A stretch of DNA of 36,400 nucleotides from Gammaproteobacteria bacterium. GTDB taxonomy: Bacteria; Pseudomonadota; Gammaproteobacteria; Pseudomonadales; Halieaceae. The stretch covers positions 1 to 36,400 of the forward strand of contig JAUHYL010000040.1 in the NCBI GenBank assembly GCA_030426545.1, read 5' to 3'. Below, one piece after another: positions 23,654-31,213 of this stretch. Position 1 is the first letter of the stretch; the number at the start of each line of letters is the position of its first letter. The notes under the pieces were generated by a model. That model had not been told where the DNA came from and searched no databases. It saw nothing but the letters and a program-made list of their open reading frames with translations. The position numbers and the translations under genes were made by a program.

Positions 23654-25855
23654 ATGTATAGAACTGCACTGGTGCTGTTGTTGGCCGGTTTCTTGCCCGC
23701 TTGCACCACCATGAACAGCGAGCCGGAACCCAGCGTTGAACCGGAGTCGGATACTAGTGCTATCGAAACTCTGATGCGCGCGCAACGGGTGAACGCCGAG
23801 GGCGCCACCGCTGCGGTGTCGACCGAGGCAATTACCAGCGCGGTGGCGGCCGAGGCCCAACGCGCGCAGCAACCCGCAGAACCGATTATCTACCGGGGTA
23901 CCTCTGAACAGATCCGCATGCCTGACGCGGCGCCGCCAGTCACCTTTCTCGGTGAAGATGTCAGTCTGAATTTCGAGCAGGCGCCGCTGAGCGAGGTTGT
24001 GCATGCGGTGATGGGCGACATTCTCGGCCTGGATTACATCGTCGATCAACCGGTGCAGGGTAACGTGACCTTGCGCACACGTTCACCCATACCGCGCGCC
24101 CAGTTACTGGAAGTACTGGAATCCCTGCTCACCGCCAACGGCGCCATGATGGTGCGCCGTGCCGATGGCCGGTACTTCGTCACCGGCTCGCAACAGGGCG
24201 TGCGGTTGGCGCCTGGCGTAAGCAACCCCGAGAGCGATTTCGCCGGCTACAGCACGATCGTTGTTCCATTGCAGTACATTGGTGCAGGTGCGATGGCTGA
24301 GATTCTGCAACCCGTTGCCACGGATACGGCCTTCGTGCGTGTCGACACCAATCGAAATTTGCTGATGCTGGCCGGCACGCGCGAGCAGCTTGAGGGTTGG
24401 CTGGATATTATCGCCACCTTTGACGTCGATCGGCTCAAGGGTATGTCGGTGGGCCTGTTTCCACTGGAGAACAGCGATGTGGAAGAGGTGACGGCGGCGC
24501 TGTCTGCCATTCTCATGAGCGAGGGAGCCAGCGAAATGGTGCGCGTGGTACCCGTTGAACGCCTGAATAGTGTGTTGCTGGTAACGTCACGCAGCCACTA
24601 CCTCGACACCCTCCACAAGTGGATCAAGCGCCTCGACAGTATTGAGTACACGCGCTTCGAAAAGCGGCTCTACGTTTACCCTGTGCAAAACACCGCAGCG
24701 GTTCGCCTGGCGAACCTTCTCAACAGTATTTACTCGGACGAGTTTGGCGCCTCGGCGTCACAGGGTCCGGTCGAGCCCGCCGGCAACGCGTTTGACGATC
24801 CACTGGGTGGCGTAGCCCCGGGGTTGTCTTCTGAAACCGTGGGTGATGATCTGGATGGCGCTTCGTTCGGTGCGGGTGCGGAGTTGCCTGAGCCCGGTGG
24901 CAGTGCACTGCCGCGACAGATGTCCTCGAACTTCGGCGGCTCGGCCGGCTCCCTTGCCGGCGTGCGTGTGGTTGCGGATGAGGAAAACAACGCGCTGATG
25001 ATCTACGGCACGGGCAAGCAGTACGAGTTGATCAAATCGGCGCTGGCCCAGTTGGATGTGGTGGCCACCCAGGTGATGATTGAAGCCAGTATTGTAGAAG
25101 TAACGCTCAGTGATGAACTCCAGTATGGCCTGGAGTGGAGTTTCAAGAGAGGGCTGGGGAACGACTATGAAGGGGAGGGCATCTGGTCCTCCAGTGCAAA
25201 TCGGCCTGCGGCCACGCTGCCCGGTTTTTCCTACAGCCTCACCAACGCAGCCGGTGATATCAGTGCGGTTTTGAACGCACTGTCAGAGGATTCACTGCTG
25301 AATGTCATCTCCACCCCTTCGGTCATGGTGCTGGATAATCACACCGCCTACATTCATGTCGGCGATCAGGTGCCGATTATCGAACGCCGCGCGGAAAGCG
25401 AAGGTGATGGCGACCGCGTTATTCAATCGGTGGAATACCGCGATACGGGCGTAAAGCTGACCGTCACGCCCTCGGTCAATGCGGGAGGGCTGGTGACTAT
25501 GGATATTGCCCAGTCGGTCACCGATGTCGGCGACCTGGATTTAGCGACGCAGCAGACCACCTTCCTGGAGCGCAATATCGTCAGTCGGGTGGCCGTGCGT
25601 TCCAATGAGTCAGTGGTTTTAGGTGGCTTGATCCGTGACAACGCAAGCAGGTCAGAATCCGGCGTGCCCTTTTTGAGTAAGTTGCCCTTGGTCGGGCCGC
25701 TTTTCGGCGTGACGAACAACCAGGCGCGCCGCACGGAGTTGCTGGTCATTATTACGCCACGGGCTGTGTTCAGCGACAGTGAACTGCGCGAAGTTAGTGA
25801 AGAAATGCGCACAAGAGTGCGTAACCTGGAGCTTATTGAAGTTCCATCCTTATAA
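23654..25855 (+). CDS. gspD: Type II secretion outer-membrane secretin GspD (lipoprotein)
   Basis: The 733-residue secretin has a lipoprotein signal peptide with lipobox LPAC (Cys at 17). After a low-complexity linker come the N0 domain (about 95-165), N1-N3 repeats (VVPLQYIGAGAMAEILQPVA; VYPVQNTAAVRLANLLNSIY), and the secretin core with VMIEASIVEVTLSDELQYGL, LNVISTPSVMVLDNHTAYIH, VPFLSKLPLVGPLFG and RRTELLVIITPRAV. It forms the outer-membrane channel. Its own lipid anchor suggests self-targeting without a GspS-type pilotin. I use the ATG at 23654; a TTG at 23642 would add four residues. An acidic Gly/Pro/Ser insertion (about 365-430) lies within the N3 region. Confidence 0.94.
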   Translation: MYRTALVLLLAGFLPACTTMNSEPEPSVEPESDTSAIETLMRAQRVNAEGATAAVSTEAITSAVAAEAQRAQQPAEPIIYRGTSEQIRMPDAAPPVTFLGEDVSLNFEQAPLSEVVHAVMGDILGLDYIVDQPVQGNVTLRTRSPIPRAQLLEVLESLLTANGAMMVRRADGRYFVTGSQQGVRLAPGVSNPESDFAGYSTIVVPLQYIGAGAMAEILQPVATDTAFVRVDTNRNLLMLAGTREQLEGWLDIIATFDVDRLKGMSVGLFPLENSDVEEVTAALSAILMSEGASEMVRVVPVERLNSVLLVTSRSHYLDTLHKWIKRLDSIEYTRFEKRLYVYPVQNTAAVRLANLLNSIYSDEFGASASQGPVEPAGNAFDDPLGGVAPGLSSETVGDDLDGASFGAGAELPEPGGSALPRQMSSNFGGSAGSLAGVRVVADEENNALMIYGTGKQYELIKSALAQLDVVATQVMIEASIVEVTLSDELQYGLEWSFKRGLGNDYEGEGIWSSSANRPAATLPGFSYSLTNAAGDISAVLNALSEDSLLNVISTPSVMVLDNHTAYIHVGDQVPIIERRAESEGDGDRVIQSVEYRDTGVKLTVTPSVNAGGLVTMDIAQSVTDVGDLDLATQQTTFLERNIVSRVAVRSNESVVLGGLIRDNASRSESGVPFLSKLPLVGPLFGVTNNQARRTELLVIITPRAVFSDSELREVSEEMRTRVRNLELIEVPSL

Positions 25856-25862
25856 TAGAAGG

Positions 25863-26582
25863 ATGAATGCGCCACACATGCTGATTTCCGTGCATATGCC
25901 CAAAACGGGCGGCTTGAGCTTCAGGGCGATGCTCGAGGAGCATTTCGGTGGCCGCTTTGCACACGATTACGGTGATTATCCCCTGGCGCATTCGCCGGAG
26001 GTGCGTCGGCAGATGGCACTGACGGCGAGCCCGGAACCAGACTCGGAACAGCTGGAGAACATAGACTGTGTGCACGGGCACTTCCTGCCTGTGAAATACC
26101 AGCCTCTGGCCAGCCAGCGCGACTGCACATTTGTCACCTGGCTGCGCGAACCCGTAACGCGGCTGGTCTCGCATTATCTCTACTGGCAGCGCACCTACGA
26201 TCCGCTATCCGCGGGGACTTCCGTGCTGCATAAGCGTGTCATGGAGGAGGGCTGGAGTCTGGAGGATTTCTGCCTGGCGCCTGAACTGCGCAACATCTAT
26301 ACCCAGTTTCTTTGGTCGTTTCCGCTGCAAGACTTTGATTTTATTGGGATCACAGAGTTTTTTGACGTGGATTTTAGGTACTTTTGCACAGCATTCCTCG
26401 GCAATAATTTGCAACCCAAGCGGATAAACCAGCGCGATGAGGAGAGCCCCGTTGCTGGCCTCGATGCCGCCATCGTAAAGCGCATCTCCGACTATCATGC
26501 CGAGGACGTGGCGCTCTACCTCGAGGCTTTGCGCATGCGCGAGGCGCGTGTGGGTGCCGGTATGCGCGCTGCAGGTTCGTAA
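25863..26582 (+). CDS. Sulfotransferase-family protein (PKTGG type)
   Basis: The 239-residue protein is predicted cytoplasmic. It shows the PAPS 5'-phosphosulfate loop ISVHMPKTGGLSFRAMLEEH (about 7-26) and the 3'-phosphate motif VTWLREPVTRLVSHYLYWQ (about 89-107), as in the Sulfotransfer_2 group acting on carbohydrates. The acceptor is unknown. I place the start at the ATG at 25863, although AGAAGG abuts it with no spacer; a second ATG at 25878 has better spacing. A more upstream in-frame start at 25779 lies inside gspD and adds unmatched residues. It follows gspD by 7 bp and may be cotranscribed with the secretion operon. Confidence 0.8.
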   Translation: MNAPHMLISVHMPKTGGLSFRAMLEEHFGGRFAHDYGDYPLAHSPEVRRQMALTASPEPDSEQLENIDCVHGHFLPVKYQPLASQRDCTFVTWLREPVTRLVSHYLYWQRTYDPLSAGTSVLHKRVMEEGWSLEDFCLAPELRNIYTQFLWSFPLQDFDFIGITEFFDVDFRYFCTAFLGNNLQPKRINQRDEESPVAGLDAAIVKRISDYHAEDVALYLEALRMREARVGAGMRAAGS

Positions 26583-26618
26583 TTCCCGTCCTCAGCACCG
26601 CGTAGCCATGGATTCTCC

Positions 26619-26646
26619 TTGTCTTGCATCGCGCCGCCTGTATAAT
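26619..26646 (+). promoter_or_regulatory. Sigma70-type promoter for the NTF2-like gene
   Basis: TTGTCT (26619-26624), a 16 bp spacer and a consensus TATAAT (26641-26646) lie about 33 bp before the next ATG. This is the best promoter match I see in the window. It suggests the envelope genes are transcribed separately from the secretion operon. Confidence 0.6.
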
Positions 26647-26678
26647 CGCCGTTTTCCCGAAAACACAGTGTTTACAAT

Positions 26679-27131
26679 ATGTTACGAGAATTGATCTTGA
26701 TCCTTACCCGGTGGGGCGTGGCCCTTGGTCTGGCCCTCGGTGCAACCGCCCTCACAGCGGCCGATGCGGAGCTGGGGCTTGAAACGCAAGAATTGGAGCG
26801 CCTGACTGCCCGCGCAGAGGCTCGCTGGGAGACGCTGGAAGCCCGGGATTTCGACAAAGCCTGGGAATTTCAGACACCCAAATACCGCGCGCGCTTCCCG
26901 CAGCATTTATATAAGTACAATTTTTCCTACGCAGTGGAATGGGAGTTGACAGAGATAAATGTTGTTGCCTATGATGCCCGGGCAGCTGTAGCAAGTGTGG
27001 CGGTTAGGGTCATGTCCGAGCCGACCAAGCAGACCTCTGTGGCGTCTAGGGCGATTGGGGCTTTGCCAGTAACCTTTCACGAGCAATGGATTCTCATTGA
27101 TGGTGAGTGGTGGCATAGCGCTAATCAGTAG
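26679..27131 (+). CDS. Exported NTF2-like (SnoaL-type) small protein of unknown function
   Basis: The 150-residue protein has an N-terminal hydrophobic signal (WGVALGLALGATALTAADA) with likely cleavage after ALTA or TAADA. The rest has the alpha-then-beta pattern of NTF2-like cone folds: LERLTARAEARWETLEARDF, then KAWEFQTPKYRARFP, and a C-terminal GEWWHSANQ typical of such domains. No catalytic residues stand out, so I give no reaction. It lies between a sulfotransferase and the abundant exported protein, with a good promoter just upstream. It could be a periplasmic accessory factor. Fold assignment is tentative. Confidence 0.65.
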   Translation: MLRELILILTRWGVALGLALGATALTAADAELGLETQELERLTARAEARWETLEARDFDKAWEFQTPKYRARFPQHLYKYNFSYAVEWELTEINVVAYDARAAVASVAVRVMSEPTKQTSVASRAIGALPVTFHEQWILIDGEWWHSANQ

Positions 27132-27228
27132 TCATGGTGTGTTTGGCGCAAGCTGCAGTATGCTGTTGCAACCAAGTGCTGGCATAACGATACCATTTTG
27201 GTAAAACGACTGTATTAGGAGTCTCCAC

Positions 27229-28914
27229 ATGAAAAAAACCTTCAAGCCTTTGGCACTTGCCGCGGCCGTAGCCTCAACAGGTTACATGGCTGGCGCAAGC
27301 GCACAGAGTTTGACCACGGGTGGCCTCGGCGACATGGCTATCATCCCTTACTACACAGTAGAGGGTGACTACCAGACCGGTATCCACATCATTAACACTA
27401 GCGAATACACACAGGTTGTTAAGCTGCGTTTCCGTCGTGCAAGCGACTCTATGGACGCACTTGACTTGAACCTCGTTATGTCTCCGAAGGACGTCTGGAC
27501 AGGCAGCCTGAGCGACGACACCGGCACTATGAAGCTGGTTACTGACGACAGCACCTGTACTGTTCCGCGGGCCTCTGCTGGCCAGCCTGATGGCACATTC
27601 GAGTTCCCCTCTCTGTACCGTGAAGGTGCCGAAGAAGGTTACGTAGAAGTGATCGCCATGGGTGAGCCGAACGACCAGACTTCACCTGACGGTGGCCTGG
27701 ACGGCGCGACAGACGAAGACACTGCGATTGCAGAAGCAGCGGAGCACGTTAACGGCGTACCGCGCAGCTGTAACTCAGTACGTGAAAACTTCTTCTCTCG
27801 TAACGGCGTAATCTCCAGCGTTGTTCCTGCTTTCGTAGGTAACGTTGACTACGATACTACTCAGATGGAGTGGTGGGACGATCTGAACGATATCGACGAT
27901 CCCGACGTTGACCCGGAAGAAGTTACTATCGAGTACCGTGATTCCGACAACGCTCTGCGCGTTTCCTGGTTCCTGCGCGACGCTGCTACCGGCCTTGAGT
28001 TCGGTGACGAAGCAGTTCACGTAGAGGACTTCCTGGGCGCGTCTGCAATGACCAACCAGCAGTTCGGTCTGTTCTCTGGCGACATCACTGGCTTTGACTA
28101 CCCCGACCTGAACGGCGGTGTACCCGATGGCCTGGTATCTCCAGTAGCTGACTCTGCTAACGGCAACCGTGACCGCTTCCAGGTTCTGCGTTCTATCCTG
28201 GGTGTTGACTCTGTCCTGAACGACTGGTCAACCGCTTCAGAGCGTAACGTGAGCACCGACTGGGTTGTTACCTTCCCCGGCCAGTACACTATGCTTGACT
28301 ACTACCTGTACACCGTAGGTGAAGTACAGGGCGTATTCAGCTGTGGCGCTGAGGAAGACAACATCGAAGTTGACGGATCATCCGTTGATGAGATCCCAGA
28401 GTGTGACTTCCGTGACCTGCCTGTACGTGCAGATCTGGACGAAACTTTCGACCGTGAAGAAGATCAACTGGATCCCGAAGACGGCGAACTGGTTGTATCT
28501 CCGAGCATCCCCGGCCAGCAGGCTGTTACCGAGCTTCAGTATGAAGTGAACGTAATTGAGTGGACTAACGGCGAAAACTCTCCGGTACTTGACAGTAACT
28601 ACACTGTTTCTGTCGACACCTCTGGTTACTCTCAGCCCTTCGGTTGGGCGCAATTGTCGGTTACCTCAAACAACAACACGAGCGATCCCGACAACCGTCC
28701 TGACACAGCAGCCGCTCCGGCAATCTGTGACTGGGATGGTGCTAACGAGTCGTTGGACGGCGCAGTACCTGGCACAACCATCTTCATGATGAACTGTGCT
28801 GCTGCAACCGGTGGTATCCCGATGGTTGGCTTCGTGGCCTGGGAGCGTAGCTTCCCGTCTGACCCGAGCGCTAACTACGGTCGTATCATTCCGCACGCCT
28901 CTACTCAGCCTTAA
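27229..28914 (+). CDS. Abundant acidic exported protein of unknown function
   Basis: The 561-residue protein has a clear Sec signal peptide (MKKTFKPLALAAAVASTGYM..., cleavage after ASA at about residue 25). I do not recognise the family. The mature part is rich in Asp/Glu and Asn and very poor in Lys. It has beta-type segments such as IHIINTSEYTQVVKLRFRRA and WFLRDAATGLEF, and six Cys (TCTV, RSCN, FSCG, ECDF, ICDW, NCAA) that could form disulfides outside the cytoplasm. Codon use stands apart from the neighbours: Arg is almost always CGT, with AAC for Asn and GTA/GTT for Val, as in very highly expressed genes. AGGAG (27217-27221) is well spaced from the ATG and a strong terminator follows. 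A surface-layer, porin-associated or secreted structural role is possible but unproven. Confidence 0.85.
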   Translation: MKKTFKPLALAAAVASTGYMAGASAQSLTTGGLGDMAIIPYYTVEGDYQTGIHIINTSEYTQVVKLRFRRASDSMDALDLNLVMSPKDVWTGSLSDDTGTMKLVTDDSTCTVPRASAGQPDGTFEFPSLYREGAEEGYVEVIAMGEPNDQTSPDGGLDGATDEDTAIAEAAEHVNGVPRSCNSVRENFFSRNGVISSVVPAFVGNVDYDTTQMEWWDDLNDIDDPDVDPEEVTIEYRDSDNALRVSWFLRDAATGLEFGDEAVHVEDFLGASAMTNQQFGLFSGDITGFDYPDLNGGVPDGLVSPVADSANGNRDRFQVLRSILGVDSVLNDWSTASERNVSTDWVVTFPGQYTMLDYYLYTVGEVQGVFSCGAEEDNIEVDGSSVDEIPECDFRDLPVRADLDETFDREEDQLDPEDGELVVSPSIPGQQAVTELQYEVNVIEWTNGENSPVLDSNYTVSVDTSGYSQPFGWAQLSVTSNNNTSDPDNRPDTAAAPAICDWDGANESLDGAVPGTTIFMMNCAAATGGIPMVGFVAWERSFPSDPSANYGRIIPHASTQP

Positions 28915-28945
28915 GCCTACAACGGTTAAGGTTAGTACCAGAAAG

Positions 28946-28972
28946 CCGGCACCCTCGGGTGCCGGTTTTTTT
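28946..28972 (+). terminator. Strong rho-independent terminator after the abundant exported protein
   Basis: CCGGCACC (28946-28953) and GGTGCCGG (28958-28965) form a perfect GC-rich stem around CTCG and are followed by seven T residues. It sits 31 bp after the stop codon and isolates this gene from the prolyl isomerase gene downstream. Confidence 0.92.
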
Positions 28973-28999
28973 GTTTCAAAAATTCAGGAATAGCCAACT

Positions 29000-29899
29000 A
29001 TGCGAGCAGTAATTGCATCCGTTTTACTTGTTGTTTCAACCCTTTTTTCCGCGCAGGCTTACGCCGAGGACATCATCAAGGATGGTGGCATCAGTCTGAG
29101 CAGAGAAGAGGTCGAGTTCATTGTCAAGAACTGGCCCGCACAGATGCAGAAGGCGGGGGCCGTTGATGTCGGAGACAGAATTGAGCTATTAAACCGGGCG
29201 GTCGTAGACAAGAAAATTGCCGCCGAGGCCGAAGCGCTGCGAGAGTCAGCCGATCCCGAGCTTTACTGGAAGCACGTGTTTGCGATCAGGAATACGCGTC
29301 GCGATTTCGTCACCAAGGAATTCATGCGGACGCTGGAAGTTCCAGATATGACCGAGTTATCCAAGGAGCGCTATCTCACTGAGAAAGAGAAATTTGCCTT
29401 CGTTCCGGAGACTCGCCTGTCTTCCCATGTGCTGGTCCGTTGTACACCCCCACGATGCGTGCGCGTGGAGCGGCGCAAGGACGTGGAAGCAATGTTGGAA
29501 GAATTGCTGGCCGGAAAAATTACCTTTGAAGAAATGGTCAAGCGCTACTCCGATGACCCGGGTTCGAAGATGAAAGGGGGCAAATTTTCCAAGTGGATTC
29601 GCAAAGGCGAGCCCAATGTCGCACCGCCTTACGTGGGCGGGGTGTTTGAGGTAGAGGAAATTGGCGGATACTCCAGTGTGGTAGAAACTCAGTTCGGCTT
29701 TCACATCATTCGTCTGGACGGGATCAAAGAGTCGTATTACAAGCCCTATGAAGAAGTGGCTGACCGGATTATTGCCACCTTGGATGGGGAATACAGAAAG
29801 CTCTCGGCGAAAGCCTTTGATGACAAATACCGGCTCTCCGAGGAGGCGGATGTAGACACCCAGGCACTGGACGAAATATTCGCGCCCTACCTCGAGTAG
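29000..29899 (+). CDS. Exported parvulin-type peptidyl-prolyl cis-trans isomerase
   Basis: The 299-residue protein has a signal peptide (MRAVIASVLLVVSTLFSAQA, cleavage near YA/ED) and an N-terminal helical SurA/PpiC-like chaperone part (about 25-135). A parvulin domain follows (about 140-250) with LSSHVLVRC, FEEMVKRYSDDPGSKMKGGK and the end block VVETQFGFHIIRLDG. It would catalyse proline isomerisation in proteins crossing the periplasm. Two Cys close together (RCTPPRC) in the parvulin domain are unusual. It lies 85 bp after the abundant exported protein gene, across a strong terminator, and may help fold that protein; this is inference from proximity. Confidence 0.9.
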   Translation: MRAVIASVLLVVSTLFSAQAYAEDIIKDGGISLSREEVEFIVKNWPAQMQKAGAVDVGDRIELLNRAVVDKKIAAEAEALRESADPELYWKHVFAIRNTRRDFVTKEFMRTLEVPDMTELSKERYLTEKEKFAFVPETRLSSHVLVRCTPPRCVRVERRKDVEAMLEELLAGKITFEEMVKRYSDDPGSKMKGGKFSKWIRKGEPNVAPPYVGGVFEVEEIGGYSSVVETQFGFHIIRLDGIKESYYKPYEEVADRIIATLDGEYRKLSAKAFDDKYRLSEEADVDTQALDEIFAPYLE

Positions 29900-29980
29900 C
29901 ACCCAGACCCTGGAAGTCCGCCAGCCTGAGCGGCCTTAAGCGCTCGCCCCGGCAAGCGAGAGGCCGTGGATGAAATGGCC

Positions 29981-30006
29981 CGAGGCGATAGGTTACAATC
30001 GCCTCG
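29981..30006 (+). promoter_or_regulatory. Palindrome over a candidate -10 element
   Basis: CGAGGCGAT (29981-29989) and ATCGCCTCG (29998-30006) are perfect inverted repeats flanking AGGTTACA. The TACAAT at 29994-29999 is a good -10 hexamer lying inside the palindrome, so a repressor bound here would block transcription. The -35 region (TGAAAT near 29971) is weak. The site is about 62 bp upstream of the preferred start of the following sulfotransferase gene. Confidence 0.45.
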
Positions 30007-30067
30007 GCCACACCCCATCAACACCGGAACGCCAGCCAAAAGCGATGAACTACCGAGGCAACCTGTA

Positions 30068-31213
30068 GTGGCGAAACGCCAGATCTTGTTTGTGCTGGGT
30101 ATGCATCGATCCGGTACCTCCGCTCTGTGTGCGGCCCTGGAAAGCTGTGGCCTTAGCTTTGGTGCCAACCTTCTCGACTCGATGGAAGGGGTCAATGAAC
30201 GGGGTTTTTGGGAGGACGCCGGTTTCGTTGAGCTGAATGAGCGCATTCTCGAGCAATGCAGCGCAACCTGGTTTGATCCTCCTGCAAACGCTGTAGAGCC
30301 ATCCTCGTCTGAGCTTGAAGTGTTAGCCGACGAGGCGCGACAACTTCTCGATCACGGTTACTCCGAAGCGCACAGCTACGCGATCAAAGACCCACGGTTG
30401 TGCATCACACTTCCGCTTTGGCTTTCCGCGTGCCGGGACCTGAGCATTCCTACTGCCGTTTGCGTGATCAGCAGGGCCCCCATTGAGGTGGCCCACTCGT
30501 TACAGAAACGGGATGCATTCCCAGTGGGGTACGGGCTGCGGCTCTACGCTCGTTACTGGCGGCTGCTCCAGAGTAGTGTGCCCTCGGATGCCTTGTTTTT
30601 GACTTATGATGGCCTGCTCGAAAACGTATCCGCGTCTCTGGAAGCCCTTGCTGAGCAGATTGACCTGGGTCAGTTGCCGGGTGTCTCCGACGCTCCGGTA
30701 AACCGTGAACTCAGGCATTTCAATTCCCAATCCGGTGACCCCCTGCTCACGACAGCGAGCACCAGGGCAACTCTGCCGGAACAGCTGGACGCCGCTATTG
30801 AAAAATCCTTTTCCCAGGCAGATATGCTGTCGGAGATGGTCCAGGTGATCGTCCGTCGGGGCGAGAAGTTGACCGAGGTGGGTAGTGCACATAGCGAAGC
30901 CCTGAGGGTGATCGCCGAGCGCGATACCGATGTGGCAAAGGTCAGTGGTCTGCACACCGAGGCGCTTGCCACTATTGCAGATCGAGATCGCCTGGTAGCT
31001 GAACTGAACAATCAGCTGGCCGAGAACGGGGCGCACCTGGAGAAAGCACTTGCCACCCTGAACGAGCGGGACGCGCAAATACGCGAGAAAGATGCGCAAC
31101 TACGTGAGAAGGTCGAGGAACTGGCAGGCTGGGAAGAAAACCTGCAGCGCGTTCTCGATACACCTGTGCTGAACCGGCTGTTTTACAGGATGTGGTACCG
31201 TGAAAAGCGTTGA
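30068..31213 (+). CDS. Sulfotransferase-family protein with C-terminal coiled coil
   Basis: The 381-residue protein has a PAPS-type loop, ILFVLGMHRSGTSALCAALE (about 5-24), followed by NERGFWED, YAIKDPRLC and the 3'-phosphate segment VCVISRAPIEVAHSLQKRD. After about residue 255 comes a long heptad-rich region with two near-repeats (HSEALRVIAERDTDVAKV and HTEALATIADRDRLVAEL) and an EKDAQLREKVEEL stretch, ending in a basic tail. I choose the GTG at 30068, preceded by GAGG and directly before the conserved domain. In-frame starts at 29966 or 29975 would lie in the promoter-like palindrome. It overlaps the glycosyltransferase gene by 14 bp, so the two products may work as a complex. Confidence 0.78.
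   Translation: MAKRQILFVLGMHRSGTSALCAALESCGLSFGANLLDSMEGVNERGFWEDAGFVELNERILEQCSATWFDPPANAVEPSSSELEVLADEARQLLDHGYSEAHSYAIKDPRLCITLPLWLSACRDLSIPTAVCVISRAPIEVAHSLQKRDAFPVGYGLRLYARYWRLLQSSVPSDALFLTYDGLLENVSASLEALAEQIDLGQLPGVSDAPVNRELRHFNSQSGDPLLTTASTRATLPEQLDAAIEKSFSQADMLSEMVQVIVRRGEKLTEVGSAHSEALRVIAERDTDVAKVSGLHTEALATIADRDRLVAELNNQLAENGAHLEKALATLNERDAQIREKDAQLREKVEELAGWEENLQRVLDTPVLNRLFYRMWYREKR

Noticed and set aside
25779-25862. Upstream in-frame start for the first sulfotransferase
   Set aside because: It lies within the end of gspD, and the added 28 residues do not fit a sulfotransferase N-terminus.
29966-30067. Upstream starts (GTG 29966, ATG 29975) for the coiled-coil sulfotransferase
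   Set aside because: They lie in a promoter-like palindromic region, and the conserved domain begins just after the GTG at 30068. Not fully excluded.
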